The position numbers and the translations under genes are program-made. A stretch of 64,000 bases of DNA, from assembly GCA_022793685.1 (NCBI GenBank), contig JAAWDI010000014.1, forward strand, positions 1 through 64,000. The letters are read 5' to 3'. This DNA is from Oscillospiraceae bacterium. Lineage in GTDB: Bacteria; Bacillota; Clostridia; Oscillospirales; Oscillospiraceae. The notes beneath the pieces are model-generated. The model worked only from the letters and a program-made list of their open reading frames with translations. It searched no databases and had not been told where the DNA came from. Of this stretch, positions 26,306 through 36,268 are shown one piece after another; position 1 is the first letter of the stretch; every line of letters begins with the position of its first letter.

Positions 26306-27496
26306 TCAAAGTTCGGTCTTCAGATACCAAAGCTCCTTCTGGGGCTTGTAGAGAAATTCGCCGCCGTTGGGCGTGAGCCGCATCATTTCCTCCATAGCGA
26401 CTACCCCCCGGGAGGTATCGGCAAACAATTCAATGGTGAACACATTGTTTTCCTGCAACGGGCGGGCAGGCAGCTCACCGAACACCGGAGTATCCTCACA
26501 AAGCTGGAAACAACCGTCGTGAAGCGCCATGCCCACAGAATGACCGCAGCCGCGGGAATAGGTAAAACCGGCCGCCGCCATGCGGTCGCGGGCCAGCTTA
26601 TCCACCTCTCTGCCCTGAATTCCGACATGCAGGTTAGTGCGGACGTGCTCGATGGTGTCCCGAATCAGGTCAAAGGCATTCTGCACCTCGTCCGGGGCCT
26701 TGGTCTCTCCTTTATCCAACACATACCAGGTGCGCTGAAAGTCAGTGGCATAGCCGTCCAGCTTCGCGCCAAAGCTCAGATGGAATACGTCGCCGGGGCG
26801 CAGGTCGTTCTTTCCTGCATGAACCATGGCCTGCACGCTGCGCGCTCCCATATGTACCAACGGACAGCAGTAGTTGTCCCACGAAGAGACCATATCGTGC
26901 TCTTTCATGAACGCCTGACAGAAATCGTACACATCCTCTTCCGTAGTGCCGATTTTTACGAAGCTCTCAAGCTCCTTGCAGCACTGATTCAGCAGCTTCA
27001 GGCATTCCGCCTGCTTTTCGTACTCCGACTTTACCTTGCAGCCGCGAATGGTACGGATGGCCACGCCGTGCTGTATCTTTTTCTCATAGCCGGTGCCTTC
27101 CAGCGCCTTCAAGAGGCGCAGGTAAAGACCAGTGGTCAGGCCGTCGGTCAGGGGGTCGTAAAGGTCAGCGTTCACGTCGATGACGTTGGGCGCAATGGAC
27201 AGGATGGTGTCCCGCAGCTGCTCGTCAAAGTCGAGGCCATAGCCCATCACCTTGTCATAAATGCCGGTCTGCTCCACGCCGGTAACGTCCTGATTCCGCA
27301 CCAGCGCCAGTTTTTTGCCATCCGGGGTAAAGAAAAACGCCGACACTCCCATGATGTCAATGGGCAGCACCAGCCGGATAGCGGGGTCAGCCACATCCAC
27401 GGTCTCGCGGCCCATCACCAGCCACAGGCCGATGTTCTGCTCTGTCAAAACCTGTTTGATTTGCTCGAATTTCTCAGGAAATACCAGTCGTTTCAT
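26306..27496 (-). CDS. M24 family creatinase/prolidase-like protein with altered metal site
   Basis: A 396-residue pita-bread-fold protein with an N-terminal creatinase-type domain (about residues 1-170). Active M24 peptidases use two Asp, one His and two Glu. Here the first Asp position reads Ser in FHLSFGAKLDGYATDFQRT (about residue 243). The second Asp (ATD), the His in CGHSVGMALHD, and both Glu (FTIELF and VAMEEMM) remain. Metal binding is therefore likely weakened or lost. Creatinase, a metal-free amidinohydrolase of the same fold, is one alternative to a peptidase. Lies 20 bp after the oxidoreductase gene, in the same operon. Confidence 0.82.
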   Translation of the reverse strand: MKRLVFPEKFEQIKQVLTEQNIGLWLVMGRETVDVADPAIRLVLPIDIMGVSAFFFTPDGKKLALVRNQDVTGVEQTGIYDKVMGYGLDFDEQLRDTILSIAPNVIDVNADLYDPLTDGLTTGLYLRLLKALEGTGYEKKIQHGVAIRTIRGCKVKSEYEKQAECLKLLNQCCKELESFVKIGTTEEDVYDFCQAFMKEHDMVSSWDNYCCPLVHMGARSVQAMVHAGKNDLRPGDVFHLSFGAKLDGYATDFQRTWYVLDKGETKAPDEVQNAFDLIRDTIEHVRTNLHVGIQGREVDKLARDRMAAAGFTYSRGCGHSVGMALHDGCFQLCEDTPVFGELPARPLQENNVFTIELFADTSRGVVAMEEMMRLTPNGGEFLYKPQKELWYLKTEL

Positions 27497-27516
27497 CCCT
27501 CAATCTCCTTTAGCCG

Positions 27517-28620
27517 TTACTGTGCAGTGAATTCTGCCACGTCAACCCACGTCTTGCGTTCGGCCGATACCTCAATCGCTTTGATAATTTCCTGCGCATG
27601 TAAACCGTCGAAGTAGTCGCCAGAGCCGGGGGCTTCATCGTGCTCCTCTACGCGGCGGAGAAAATCGCGCACCAAAAGGCTGAAATAGTTCCTCGGCCAG
27701 TCATTATCCGGGAAATCATTGGGGACGTCCACCGGGCGGAACTCCATATTTTCCCGTGTGGCCATCCACAGGCGGTCGTAGCCGTCGCCCTCCACCACAA
27801 GCCGCAGCCACAGCGACGCCTTGCTGCCGTAAACGCGTATCTCCACGCCGGGGTACTCCCCAATGGCCACTTTGCTGGCCTGCATCACGCCCTGTGCGCC
27901 GTTTTCATAGCGGCAGAGCCAGATGGTGCTGTCATCCACAGTGACCTCCATGGTCTCCTCAGGATTTTCCAGTACCGGACGGTGCTTGATGTAAGTCTCC
28001 GCCTGTCCGATGACGGCAGTTACCTCGCCGCACAGCCAGCGGCACAGGTCAATCAGATGACTGCCATAACCGTGGAGTGCGCCGGAATCGGTTTTTGGGG
28101 AAAAACCCCGCTGGGGCAACGGCGTTGCCTCGTCCACCAGTTGGCCGTTCTGCTCAAAACCCTGCACATGGTAAATCGTGCCGAGAACACCAGAGTCAAT
28201 TAATTCCTTGGCTTTGCGTACCACCGGACTATACCGGAAGGTGAAGCCCACATGGTGGATAATGCCCTTTCCCTTGATACGCTTTGCCAAGTCGGCCGCC
28301 TCTTCCAAGGTATGGCCTACCGGCTTTTCTGTCAGGATATGCAAGCCGTGGGCGATGGCAGAGCAGGCGGGCTTGTAGTGCTCCCCACGTGAGGTAACGA
28401 TGTCCAACACATCCAGCTTTTCATTTGTCAGCATTGTCTCAAGGTCGTTGTAAACGGCAGAGATGCCGAATTTCTCCCCCACCCGCTTGGCACGGCTCAA
28501 ATCCTCGTCACACAGGGCCACCACTTCCGCCCGCTCTTCATTTTCACGAAAGGCCGGAATGTGGGCCGTCTCCGTCCAGTTGCCCGTGCCAATGATACCA
28601 ACTCTGATTTTCTCACCCAT
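27517..28620 (-). CDS. Gfo/Idh/MocA-family NAD(P)-dependent oxidoreductase (1)
   Basis: A 367-residue protein. The N-terminal Rossmann domain has VGIIGTGNWTETAHIPAF and DVLDIVTSRGEHYKPACSAIAHG. TEKPVGHTLEEA contains the conserved EKP lysine, near residue 95. The C-terminal alpha/beta domain has GALHGYGSHLIDLCRW, with the family's histidine. Substrates of this family are sugars, inositols and other polyhydroxy compounds; the substrate here is unknown. The ATG at 28620 follows the creatininase-family stop by 13 bp. It resembles the gene at 40014 in organisation (SxxGxYGxxLIDL versus SLEGYGAPTIDIG), so both may act on related compounds. Confidence 0.88.
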   Translation of the reverse strand: MGEKIRVGIIGTGNWTETAHIPAFRENEERAEVVALCDEDLSRAKRVGEKFGISAVYNDLETMLTNEKLDVLDIVTSRGEHYKPACSAIAHGLHILTEKPVGHTLEEAADLAKRIKGKGIIHHVGFTFRYSPVVRKAKELIDSGVLGTIYHVQGFEQNGQLVDEATPLPQRGFSPKTDSGALHGYGSHLIDLCRWLCGEVTAVIGQAETYIKHRPVLENPEETMEVTVDDSTIWLCRYENGAQGVMQASKVAIGEYPGVEIRVYGSKASLWLRLVVEGDGYDRLWMATRENMEFRPVDVPNDFPDNDWPRNYFSLLVRDFLRRVEEHDEAPGSGDYFDGLHAQEIIKAIEVSAERKTWVDVAEFTAQ

Positions 28621-28633
28621 CCTATGTAACGCC

Positions 28634-29368
28634 TCACTCTCCGAAATAGCTGTCAATAAACTCGATGATTTTCGCGGTACACAAGTCCATAATCTGTTTT
28701 CCCTTTTCCGCCGTGGCGTTGGTCGGGTCTCCGATTACGCCGTTCGGCGTCTGGTCAGTTAGCTTTACATAGCTTGTGATTTCAGGCACCGGCCGCTTTT
28801 TCGGCTCCACCTTGACCGCTTTGGACATATCCACCAGCTCCGGGTGGATATGCAGCATGATTGACGTATTGCTCTCTGCCGCATGGCCGTGAGCCATGGC
28901 CCCCGTATGCTCAAACACACTGCCTCCCAGCTTTTCCACCAGCGGCCATACATCCGCCATGGCACAAAGAACGCCCTCGTGTTCCGCCTGTGCCTTTTTG
29001 GCAAGATAGGTAATAATCGGCGTATTTCCGCCGTGTCCGTTGATAAAGAGCAGCCTTGTAAAGCCATAGCCCAGCAGCAGGTCGATTTCATTCTGTATAA
29101 CAGCCTTATAGTTATCCATGGTCAGCGCCATTGTCCCGGGCATACACATCAGCGAGGAGGACTCCCCCATCTCAATGGCAGGGGCAATCACGCAGGTACG
29201 AGCCTGAGCGACACGCTCTGCCAGCGCTTCAGCCACAATAACGTCCGTCCCCAGGGGCATATGGGGGCCGTATTCTTCGATGGCCCCGGTGGGAATAATG
29301 GCCAACTTTGTCTGCTTACGGCGCTCGTCAAACTGCGCCCAGCTCATATGCTTGATTGTATGTATCAT
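28634..29368 (-). CDS. Creatininase-family amidohydrolase
   Basis: A 244-residue protein of the creatininase/MftE/FAPy-deformylase family, which hydrolyse cyclic or linear amide bonds using two metal ions. The metal-binding signature is intact: [17 protein letters not shown] (Glu, His, Asp, residues 26-42) and FINGHGGN near residue 108, with [10 protein letters not shown] in the position of the family's GxxET segment. The ATG overlaps the oppF stop in an ATGA junction. It sits between transporter ATPases and an M24 creatinase-like gene, which hints at creatinine- or lactam-like substrates, but this is inference. Confidence 0.88.
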   Translation of the reverse strand: MIHTIKHMSWAQFDERRKQTKLAIIPTGAIEEYGPHMPLGTDVIVAEALAERVAQARTCVIAPAIEMGESSSLMCMPGTMALTMDNYKAVIQNEIDLLLGYGFTRLLFINGHGGNTPIITYLAKKAQAEHEGVLCAMADVWPLVEKLGGSVFEHTGAMAHGHAAESNTSIMLHIHPELVDMSKAVKVEPKKRPVPEITSYVKLTDQTPNGVIGDPTNATAEKGKQIMDLCTAKIIEFIDSYFGE

Positions 29369-30405
29369 TCCGATACCGCTTCCTTCTGTATCGATTTTCC
29401 TTTATCCATCAGGTGGCAGGCCACAAAGTGCTCGCCGCCAATGTCACGGAACGCAGGCTCTTCCGCCTTACACCGCTCTGTTGCGTAAGGGCAGCGGGTA
29501 TGGAAGCGGCAGCCGGAGGGTGGGTCAACCGGACTGGGCACATCGCCCTGCAAAATGATGCGCTTCTTGTTCAGTTCCGGATTCGGTTCCGGAATGGCAG
29601 AAATCAGCGCTTGGGTATAGGGGTGCAGCGGATTCTTCAAAATGGTTTCGCTGTCCGCCACCTCCACCAATTTGCCGAGATACATGACGCCAATCCGGTC
29701 AGAGATATGCCGTACAGTGGCAAGGCCGTGGGCGATAAAAATATAAGTCAGGTTCAGCTCTTTTTGCAGCTTGCTCAGCAGATTGAGAACCTGCGCCTGA
29801 ATGGACACGTCCAACGCGGAGACCGCCTCGTCGCAGACAATCAGCTCCGGATTTACTGCCAGCGCCCGCGCAATGCCAATGCGTTGCCTCTGACCACCGG
29901 AAAATTCATGGGGATACCGCTTTGCGTGGTAGGGCCGCAGGCCAACCAGCTCCAAAAGCTCCTCCACCCGCTTCTCCTGCTCGGCAGGCGAACACAGGCG
30001 ATGGATTTTCATCGGTTCGCCAATAATAGCGCCCACCGTCATCTTCGGGTTCAGCGAAGAATACGGGTCCTGGAAAATCATCTGCATCTCCTGGCGGAGT
30101 TTGCGCATATCCTCTTTATTCAGGCTGCAAATATCGACGCCTTTATAAAAAATCTTGCCCCCTGTCGCTTCCTCAAGACGAAGCACAGTACGTCCAATCG
30201 TACTCTTGCCGCAGCCCGATTCTCCCACAAGACCGAAGGTTTCGCCGCACTTGACGGACAGTGAAATGCCGTCCACCGCCTTGACGTACTTTCTCTTACT
30301 CTTAACTACCGTCTTATTCGCGGGGTAGTAAGTCTTAACGTCCTCCAAGCGGAGAAGCTCTTCACCCAGCGGTACGTCTTTCAGGTTCAGTTTTCCGTCC
30401 GCCAT
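29365..30405 (-). CDS. Oligopeptide/dipeptide ABC transporter ATP-binding protein (OppF/DppF type)
   Basis: 346 residues. Walker A is [12 protein letters not shown] near residue 60, the signature is [15 protein letters not shown], and Walker B reads [12 protein letters not shown]. The C-terminal oligopeptide-type extension has [23 protein letters not shown], whose cysteines bind an iron-sulphur cluster in related proteins. It lies 3 bp after the OppD-type gene. Together they energise the OppB/OppC pore encoded upstream. Confidence 0.94.
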   Translation of the reverse strand: MADGKLNLKDVPLGEELLRLEDVKTYYPANKTVVKSKRKYVKAVDGISLSVKCGETFGLVGESGCGKSTIGRTVLRLEEATGGKIFYKGVDICSLNKEDMRKLRQEMQMIFQDPYSSLNPKMTVGAIIGEPMKIHRLCSPAEQEKRVEELLELVGLRPYHAKRYPHEFSGGQRQRIGIARALAVNPELIVCDEAVSALDVSIQAQVLNLLSKLQKELNLTYIFIAHGLATVRHISDRIGVMYLGKLVEVADSETILKNPLHPYTQALISAIPEPNPELNKKRIILQGDVPSPVDPPSGCRFHTRCPYATERCKAEEPAFRDIGGEHFVACHLMDKGKSIQKEAVSE

Positions 30406-30408
30406 GCC

Positions 30409-31398
30409 TTACTCCCCTTTCTCTTCGCCGTCGGCCAACAGCCAGCAGCGAACACGATGGTCGTTGCCCAAATCAATCAGCGGCGGCGCCTGCTGTACGC
30501 ATTTTTCCATGCAATGGGTACAGCGGGGACCGAACCGGCAGCCGCTCGGCATCTCCGCCGGACTTGGCACAACGCCTTCGATAACCGGAAGCTCCTCCTC
30601 CTTCTCCCCTTCCAGCTTGGGGATAGAAGCAAGCAAACCCTTGGTATAGGGATGCTTGGGATTTTTGAAAATGGTGCGCACATCGGCCTCTTCCACAATA
30701 TCGCCGGCATACATCACGATGACGCGCTCCGCCATGTCGGCCACCACACCAAGGTCATGGGTAATCAGAATCAAAGCCATGCCCAGTTCTTTCCGCAGGT
30801 CTTTGATGAGCTCCATAATCTGGGCCTGAATGGTCACGTCCAGCGCCGTGGTAGGCTCATCGGCAATCAGCAGCTTTGGATGGCAGGCCAGCGCCATGGC
30901 AATCATCACGCGCTGGCGCATACCTCCGGAAAGCTGGTGTGGAAATTCATCCACCCGCTTTTCGGGCAGAGGGATGCCCACCATCCGCAGCATCTCAATG
31001 GAGCGCTCACGGGCCGCCTGCTTGGACAGGCCCTGGTGGAGCATCAGCGCTTCAGAAATCTGTCGGCCACAGGTAAACACCGGATTCAGCGACGTCATCG
31101 GCTCCTGAAAAATCATGGCGATGTCATTGCCGCGAATTTTACGCATCTCGCTCATGGGCAGTTCCAGCAGGCTTTTGCCTTCAAAAACCACCTCGCCGTT
31201 TACGATGGCGGGCGGCTCCTTCAAAAGCCGCATGATAGACATGGAGGTAACGCTTTTGCCGCAGCCGGATTCGCCTACAATACCGATGCTCTCGCCCTTT
31301 CTCACATAGAAGCTGACACCGTTTACCGCAGTAAAAATACCATCGTCATTTTTGAATTTTGTGGTGAGGTTGTTAACCTCTAACAATTTTTCGCTCAT
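30409..31398 (-). CDS. Oligopeptide/dipeptide ABC transporter ATP-binding protein (OppD/DppD type)
   Basis: 329 residues. Walker [14 protein letters not shown] near residue 40, signature [17 protein letters not shown], Walker [13 protein letters not shown]. The C-terminal extension has [23 protein letters not shown], with conserved cysteines. AAGGAAG precedes the ATG. A DUF885 gene lies between this gene and the permease genes, an unusual insertion in an opp-type operon. Confidence 0.94.
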   Translation of the reverse strand: MSEKLLEVNNLTTKFKNDDGIFTAVNGVSFYVRKGESIGIVGESGCGKSVTSMSIMRLLKEPPAIVNGEVVFEGKSLLELPMSEMRKIRGNDIAMIFQEPMTSLNPVFTCGRQISEALMLHQGLSKQAARERSIEMLRMVGIPLPEKRVDEFPHQLSGGMRQRVMIAMALACHPKLLIADEPTTALDVTIQAQIMELIKDLRKELGMALILITHDLGVVADMAERVIVMYAGDIVEEADVRTIFKNPKHPYTKGLLASIPKLEGEKEEELPVIEGVVPSPAEMPSGCRFGPRCTHCMEKCVQQAPPLIDLGNDHRVRCWLLADGEEKGE

Positions 31399-31419
31399 AA
31401 CAGCTTCCTTTCCCGCGGC

Positions 31420-32595
31420 TTACTGGAAAAGCTGAAGGCTCTGCACGGTATGCAGACGGCCATAGATGTAGGAGAAGAACCGCGCGCGGTCTTCCTTTGC
31501 CACACGCCGCCATGCGCTGAAAACGCCCTGGTCACCGCGCCAATAAGACCAAATCAAAGCGCTGCGGGCCGTGTTGCGGATAAAGCCCATCCGGTTGGCC
31601 ACCCAGCCTTCACCACCCACCAGCGCATTGCGGCGCAGGAAGTCCTCTACCTCCTTGTCGCTCTGCTTGAGGGTGTGCATCCGATAGGACGCGGCGGTGC
31701 CCAGCGCCGCCTGAATGGTTGCGATGAGGGCGTACACACGGTCGTCGTCGCTATCCTCCCAGTCAATGAATTCGATGCCTGCGTCCGCGATGCCCTCAAA
31801 GGTGCATGAGGAGGTGTGGTTGCACACCGACAGCAGGCCGTCCGCGCCGCCCTCCCCTTTTTCATACTGCATCCGCCGCAGGGAGAACTGCATAAAGTGG
31901 CCGGGGTATGCCTCATGGCACACCAAATGCTTTAGGGCCGGACTGGTCAAAATTGGGTCGATGTTGATAACCACACAGCGGTGGTCATAGTCGCTGCGGG
32001 CGTTATAGGGCATGGCCCTTTCTACCTCGCAGTGGTAATAGTCATTTTCCGGCAGCTCCAATATATTGCCGCATTTCTCGCGGGCCATCGCCATCATGTC
32101 GTTGACAGTCCCCTGCACTTCGTCAGCAGGTACCAAGTTTTTCTGCTCCCATGCAGCGCATTGCTCTTTCAAAGAGCCGGTATAACCCATATCGGTCAGC
32201 ATAGAACGCAGCTCCGCAAAATAGCCGTCCAGCACTGCTTCAGAGGCAGGCGCCGGGTCTACATGAAGGAACATATTGATTTGCGCTGCCATATCGGGCA
32301 ACAGACCCTGCCGCCATGCGCAGAACGCGTCCAGCGTGGAACAGGTCTGGGTATAGTACAACCGGCGGTCAGCCTCCGGCAGGGTCATGGCCTCCTTGGC
32401 CAACTCTGCCAAACGAGTGCGGGCCTCATCGTAGCCGGACAAAGGCGTGGGTATCGTATTGCCCATATTGATGACCACAAGGCCATCCTCCGCCTCAGAG
32501 CGTTCTTTATTATAGAGGGCGTCAATGTCCAGCGTCATCGACGCAATTTTCTCTGCATACCGCAGCGTCTCATCGCTTAATTTCCACAAATTCAT
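31420..32595 (-). CDS. DUF885-family putative metallopeptidase, short form (copy 2)
   Basis: 391 residues, no signal peptide. It has CHEAYPGHFMQF near residue 226, CTFEGIADAGIEF and SYWRGDQGVFSAW, the same landmarks as the copy at 25109. The start has GAGGAGG upstream. The gene sits inside the transporter operon, 12 bp after OppC and 21 bp before OppD, so its product probably works on the transported substrate right after entry. The first 60 residues also match copy 1 (LDIDALY, DGLVVINMGNT). Both copies lack the extended N-terminal region of the divergent gene at 36825. Confidence 0.85.
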   Translation of the reverse strand: MNLWKLSDETLRYAEKIASMTLDIDALYNKERSEAEDGLVVINMGNTIPTPLSGYDEARTRLAELAKEAMTLPEADRRLYYTQTCSTLDAFCAWRQGLLPDMAAQINMFLHVDPAPASEAVLDGYFAELRSMLTDMGYTGSLKEQCAAWEQKNLVPADEVQGTVNDMMAMAREKCGNILELPENDYYHCEVERAMPYNARSDYDHRCVVINIDPILTSPALKHLVCHEAYPGHFMQFSLRRMQYEKGEGGADGLLSVCNHTSSCTFEGIADAGIEFIDWEDSDDDRVYALIATIQAALGTAASYRMHTLKQSDKEVEDFLRRNALVGGEGWVANRMGFIRNTARSALIWSYWRGDQGVFSAWRRVAKEDRARFFSYIYGRLHTVQSLQLFQ

Positions 32596-32607
32596 ATCAC
32601 TGCCTCC

Positions 32608-33504
32608 TCAATGTTCCCGCTTGGGGTCGAGGGCATCATCCAAACCGTCGCCAAGGAAGTTGATGGCCAGCACCGTCAGCAAAATCAAAATGCCGGGTGC
32701 GATGGCGGTCAGCGGCGCACGGGTCATAGTGCTGCTGGCGCTTTGCAGCATATTGCCCCAGCTGGCGGTAGGCGGATTGATGCCCACGCCAAGGAAGGAC
32801 AGGGTGGATTCCATAATAATAGCGCGGCCCACGGTCAGGGTCGCCGTCACGATGATGGCGCCCAGCGAGTTGGGCAGCAGATGGTGCAGGATGATGCGGC
32901 TGTTTTTCGCACCGATGGCCTGCGCCGCCTTTGCGTAATCCAGTGTCCGCAAGGTAAGGAACTTGCTGCGCACCAGTCGGGCAGTGGTCGTCCAGTTCAG
33001 CACGCTAATCAGAACCACCAGCAACAGCGGAGACGGCTTAAAGACTGCGCCGAACACCATCAGCAAAGGCAGCGTCGGAATGGTGAGAAACAGGTCGGTC
33101 AGACGCATGAGCAGGCTGTCTGTCACGCCGCCATAATAACCCGCAAGCGCTCCTATCAGCGAGCCGATAGCCATAGAAAACACAGATGTTGCAAGACCGA
33201 TAGCCAACGAAATGCGGCCGCCGTACATCAGGCGGGTCAACAGGTCACGGCCCATGGAATCGGTGCCCAGGAGGTGCTCTGCGGAGGGCTTTTTCAGAAT
33301 GGCAAACAAATCGTTCGCATTCGGGTCATACTTGGCAAACAACGGCCCTACGATGACAAAAACAACCAGAACAATCAGGATAACCGCGCCAAGCATGGCG
33401 ATGCGGTTTTTTCGGAACCGGCGCAGGGCCTGCTGGGTCGGAGTCCGAACCGGCGCGCCCCCTTCAGGAGACTTCGCCTGCGACTTTTTCAACTTTTCAG
33501 CCAT
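32608..33504 (-). CDS. Oligopeptide/dipeptide ABC transporter permease (OppC/DppC type)
   Basis: 298 residues with about six membrane segments. An N-terminal cytoplasmic tail of about 30 residues comes first, then the OppC-type segment LLGTDSMGRDLLTRLMYGGRISL. The inner-membrane EAA-type loop appears as AKAAQAIGAKNSRIILHHLLPN, followed by STLSFLGVGINPPTASWGNML. The start has AAAGGAGG upstream. Pairs with the OppB-type permease 15 bp away. Confidence 0.94.
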   Translation of the reverse strand: MAEKLKKSQAKSPEGGAPVRTPTQQALRRFRKNRIAMLGAVILIVLVVFVIVGPLFAKYDPNANDLFAILKKPSAEHLLGTDSMGRDLLTRLMYGGRISLAIGLATSVFSMAIGSLIGALAGYYGGVTDSLLMRLTDLFLTIPTLPLLMVFGAVFKPSPLLLVVLISVLNWTTTARLVRSKFLTLRTLDYAKAAQAIGAKNSRIILHHLLPNSLGAIIVTATLTVGRAIIMESTLSFLGVGINPPTASWGNMLQSASSTMTRAPLTAIAPGILILLTVLAINFLGDGLDDALDPKREH

Positions 33505-33519
33505 AGGGTAAGCCTCCTT

Positions 33520-34479
33520 TTAATCGTACTTGATACGCGGGTCAAATACTGCATACAAGATGTCGGCCAACAGGTTGCTCAGAATAACCAGCAGTGCGTT
33601 AATCATCAAGATGCCCATCAGAACAGGATAGTCCTGCTTGTCCAGCGCATCCTTCATAAAAGAGCCCATACCGGGCCATGAGAACACCGCCTCGGTCACT
33701 ACGGCGCCGGAGAACAGCACCGGAATGTCCAAGGTAATGACTGTAATCAAAGAAATCAGGGCGTTGCGGAAAGCGTGCTTGCCTAAAACGCTGCCCTCCT
33801 TCAACCCCTTCGCGCGCGCGGTGCGGATGTAGTCCTGATTCATGACCTCCAAAAAATTGGAGCGGGCATAGCGGCTCCAACCGGCGATGTAAATCAGGGA
33901 CAGAACAATGGCAGGCAAGACCAGATGGCGCGCAACATCCAGGAAGGAACCGCTGTATGCCGCTCCTACCGTAACACGGCCTGCCGTCGGAAGCCACCCC
34001 AGGTGGACAGAGAAAATCAACTGCAGCATCAGTCCAAACCAGAACACCGGCATGGAGATACCAAGAAATGTTAATGTCGTGGTGACATAATCAAATGGCT
34101 TTCCTTTTTTTATGGCACCGAATATGCCCAATGGTATGGCAACCACCACCGAAAGAATAAAGGCGGTCACCGTCAGCTGGAGCGTGGGGCCGATACGTTC
34201 GGCCAGCAGGTCCAGCACCGGACGGCGGGAATTGTAGCTTCTGCCCCAATCGCCCTTGAGCAGGTTTTTCGCCCAGTTCAAATACTGGACAGGAATGGGG
34301 TCGTTCAGTCCATAGGACTCTTTCATCTTTTCAATGACCTCAGGCGAGGCATTGGGGTTTTCCAGATACATATCCAGCGGGTCGCCCGGCATGAATTGCA
34401 GCAGCGCATAGATAATGATGGATACTGCAATCAGCATGGGGATTGCCTGCAGGATTCGCTTTATGATGTATTTCAGCAA
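33520..34479 (-). CDS. Oligopeptide/dipeptide ABC transporter permease (OppB/DppB type)
   Basis: 319 residues, six predicted membrane segments. It begins LKYIIKRILQAIPMLIAVS and has FMPGDPLDMYLENP, the OppB-type first periplasmic loop. The EAA-type loop is RTARAKGLKEGSVLGKHAFRNALI, and the C-terminus ends YAVFDPRIKYD. The start is a TTG with GGAGG nine bases upstream. A long hairpin separates it from the binding-protein gene. Confidence 0.94.
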   Translation of the reverse strand: MLKYIIKRILQAIPMLIAVSIIIYALLQFMPGDPLDMYLENPNASPEVIEKMKESYGLNDPIPVQYLNWAKNLLKGDWGRSYNSRRPVLDLLAERIGPTLQLTVTAFILSVVVAIPLGIFGAIKKGKPFDYVTTTLTFLGISMPVFWFGLMLQLIFSVHLGWLPTAGRVTVGAAYSGSFLDVARHLVLPAIVLSLIYIAGWSRYARSNFLEVMNQDYIRTARAKGLKEGSVLGKHAFRNALISLITVITLDIPVLFSGAVVTEAVFSWPGMGSFMKDALDKQDYPVLMGILMINALLVILSNLLADILYAVFDPRIKYD

Positions 34480-34547
34480 GAGTAAAGACCTCCTCGCGTG
34501 CAGGAATGGGCGCTCAAGAGCACCCCCGCCGGTATATAAAGTGAAGA

Positions 34548-34599
34548 GAGTAAGCGCATGAAGGGCTTGCTGGGTTCGTTTGCCTTCATGCGCTTACTC
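34548..34599 (-). repeat. 17-bp perfect inverted repeat between binding protein and OppB genes
   Basis: Arms at 34548-34564 and 34583-34599 are perfect complements with an 18-base loop. There is no U-tract after the stem on the minus strand, so this is more likely an mRNA-stabilising or partial-termination hairpin that gives extra binding-protein transcript. Confidence 0.75.
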
Positions 34600-34642
34600 A
34601 TCAACACATTAAAACTTATGCTTTGCTGTTTGGCAAACGCAA

Positions 34643-36268
34643 TTACTGCTCAAAGTACCAGGTCTGAGGATTCATGAAGTGAGTCATGTTGGTCGGGTTC
34701 AGGTTAACGCCCTTCAAATTGGACTTCATCACGATAACGTCCGCATTGTTGTAGGTGATAACCTGAGGCATACCCTCGTCAAAAATCGCCAGAGCCTGCT
34801 CAACCAGTTCCTTACGGGCCTCGTCGTTCATCTCCACGTCAATCTTGTGGCTCAGAGCGTCGAACTCGTCGTTGTACCACTTGCCGCGGTTCAGCAGACC
34901 GTCGGAAGCATACATAACGGTACGACTGGCGCCGGGCGCGGTGATGTAACGGCCAATGGCCAGGTCATACTCGCCGGCATACATGTTGGCAGTGAAAGTG
35001 GACGCGGCAGCGTTGTTCACCGTCAGCTTGATGCCCAGCTTGCCAAGGGAATCGACTGCAACCAGCTCAATGGCCTCGTCGCCGGCGCCGCCGGCCTTGC
35101 AGCTGATTTCATACTCCAGCTTTACGCCGTCCTTCTCGCGGACGCCGTCAGCGTTCAGCACCCAGCCTGCGTCGTCCAAAATCTGAGCGGCCTTCTCCAT
35201 GTCATAGCTGTAAGCGCTGACAAAGCCGTCCACATGATGGGGGTCGCTGGCCATCCAAGGCTGATACCATGCGGTGGGCAGGCCGTTGAACAACTGGTCC
35301 ACGATGGCGTCGCGGTCGATGGCGCAGGAAATGGCATGACGCACGTTCACGTCGTCCAGGCCGGGACGGGTGGTATTGAAGTCAATGTAGCCCCAGGAGT
35401 TCAGCGGCTGCACGGCAACCGTGGTACCCTCAATGTTGGCATACTCTTCATAGTTCTGGAAGGACAGGTTGCAGGTGAAGTCGATGTCGCCGCTCTTCAG
35501 CTGCGCGATACGGGTGTTCTCGTCGGTGATGAAGCGGAATACGATGCCGTCCAGATGGGGCTTCTCCTCGCCCCAGTAGTTCTCATTCTTCACCAGCTCG
35601 ATGTACTCACCGTGCTTCCACTCCTTGAACTTGAAAGCGCCGGTGCCAACGGGGTTAAGGTGATAAGCATTGTTGGGGTCGTTCATATCCAGGCCCTCGC
35701 AGATGTGCTTGGGCATGATGCCGAAGGTGAAGATGGTCTGAGCAAAGTCCGGAGTCTGCTTGTTGTAGTGGCAAACCACAGTCAGGTCGTCGGGGCAATC
35801 GATGGAATCGATGTCCGCGGCGTCGCCCTTGGACTCAGCATCCCAATCGGGGTCGCACAGCGCTTCCCAGGTGAACTTCACGTCCTCGGAAGTGAACGGC
35901 TCGCCGTCATGCCAGAGAACGCCCTCATGCAGGTGGTAGGTGATGTCCATGGTGCCGTCGTCATTGAGGACGATACCGCCATTTTCAACGGTGGGAACCT
36001 CAGTGGCCAGCCAGGGCTGATACTCCATGTTCTCATCGGGACGCAGCAGGCCCTCCATCATCGTGGCCTGAACGTCGCCCATCAGGTGGGTGGAGTAGGT
36101 GTTCATGATGTCGGGCTCATAGCCCAGAGCAACGACAGCCACACCGCCCTCGCTGGGGGTGCCGGAAGCAGAAGGCGTTTCGTTTGGTTCCTTGCTGCCG
36201 GTGCAGGCGCTCAACGCAAGAGCCATTACCATAACCGCCGCCAACAGCAGAGCAATCTTCTTCTTCAT
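34643..36268 (-). CDS. Oligopeptide-type ABC transporter substrate-binding lipoprotein
   Basis: 541 residues, SBP family 5 (OppA/DppA). The signal peptide carries a lipobox LALSACTGS (Cys at residue 22), followed by a low-complexity linker of Glu, Thr, Ser and Pro. The ligand-binding body has YHLHEGVLWHDGEPFTSEDVKFTWEAL near residue 115, VGTGAFKFKEWKHGEYIELVKNENYWG, FRFITDENTRIAQLKSGDIDF and VRHAISCAIDRDAIV. The substrate cannot be named. First gene of the operon; it has a leader of about 225 nt. Its own extra expression is expected from the downstream hairpin. Confidence 0.94.
   Translation of the reverse strand: MKKKIALLLAAVMVMALALSACTGSKEPNETPSASGTPSEGGVAVVALGYEPDIMNTYSTHLMGDVQATMMEGLLRPDENMEYQPWLATEVPTVENGGIVLNDDGTMDITYHLHEGVLWHDGEPFTSEDVKFTWEALCDPDWDAESKGDAADIDSIDCPDDLTVVCHYNKQTPDFAQTIFTFGIMPKHICEGLDMNDPNNAYHLNPVGTGAFKFKEWKHGEYIELVKNENYWGEEKPHLDGIVFRFITDENTRIAQLKSGDIDFTCNLSFQNYEEYANIEGTTVAVQPLNSWGYIDFNTTRPGLDDVNVRHAISCAIDRDAIVDQLFNGLPTAWYQPWMASDPHHVDGFVSAYSYDMEKAAQILDDAGWVLNADGVREKDGVKLEYEISCKAGGAGDEAIELVAVDSLGKLGIKLTVNNAAASTFTANMYAGEYDLAIGRYITAPGASRTVMYASDGLLNRGKWYNDEFDALSHKIDVEMNDEARKELVEQALAIFDEGMPQVITYNNADVIVMKSNLKGVNLNPTNMTHFMNPQTWYFEQ

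Noticed and set aside
25892-27616. 574-codon plus-strand frame opposite the DUF885 and M24 genes
   Set aside because: Same cause: antisense frame spanning two well-supported minus-strand genes and the gap between them.
34548-34599. Rho-independent terminator between binding protein and OppB
   Set aside because: The 17-bp stem has no U-tract on the coding strand, so it is not listed as a terminator.
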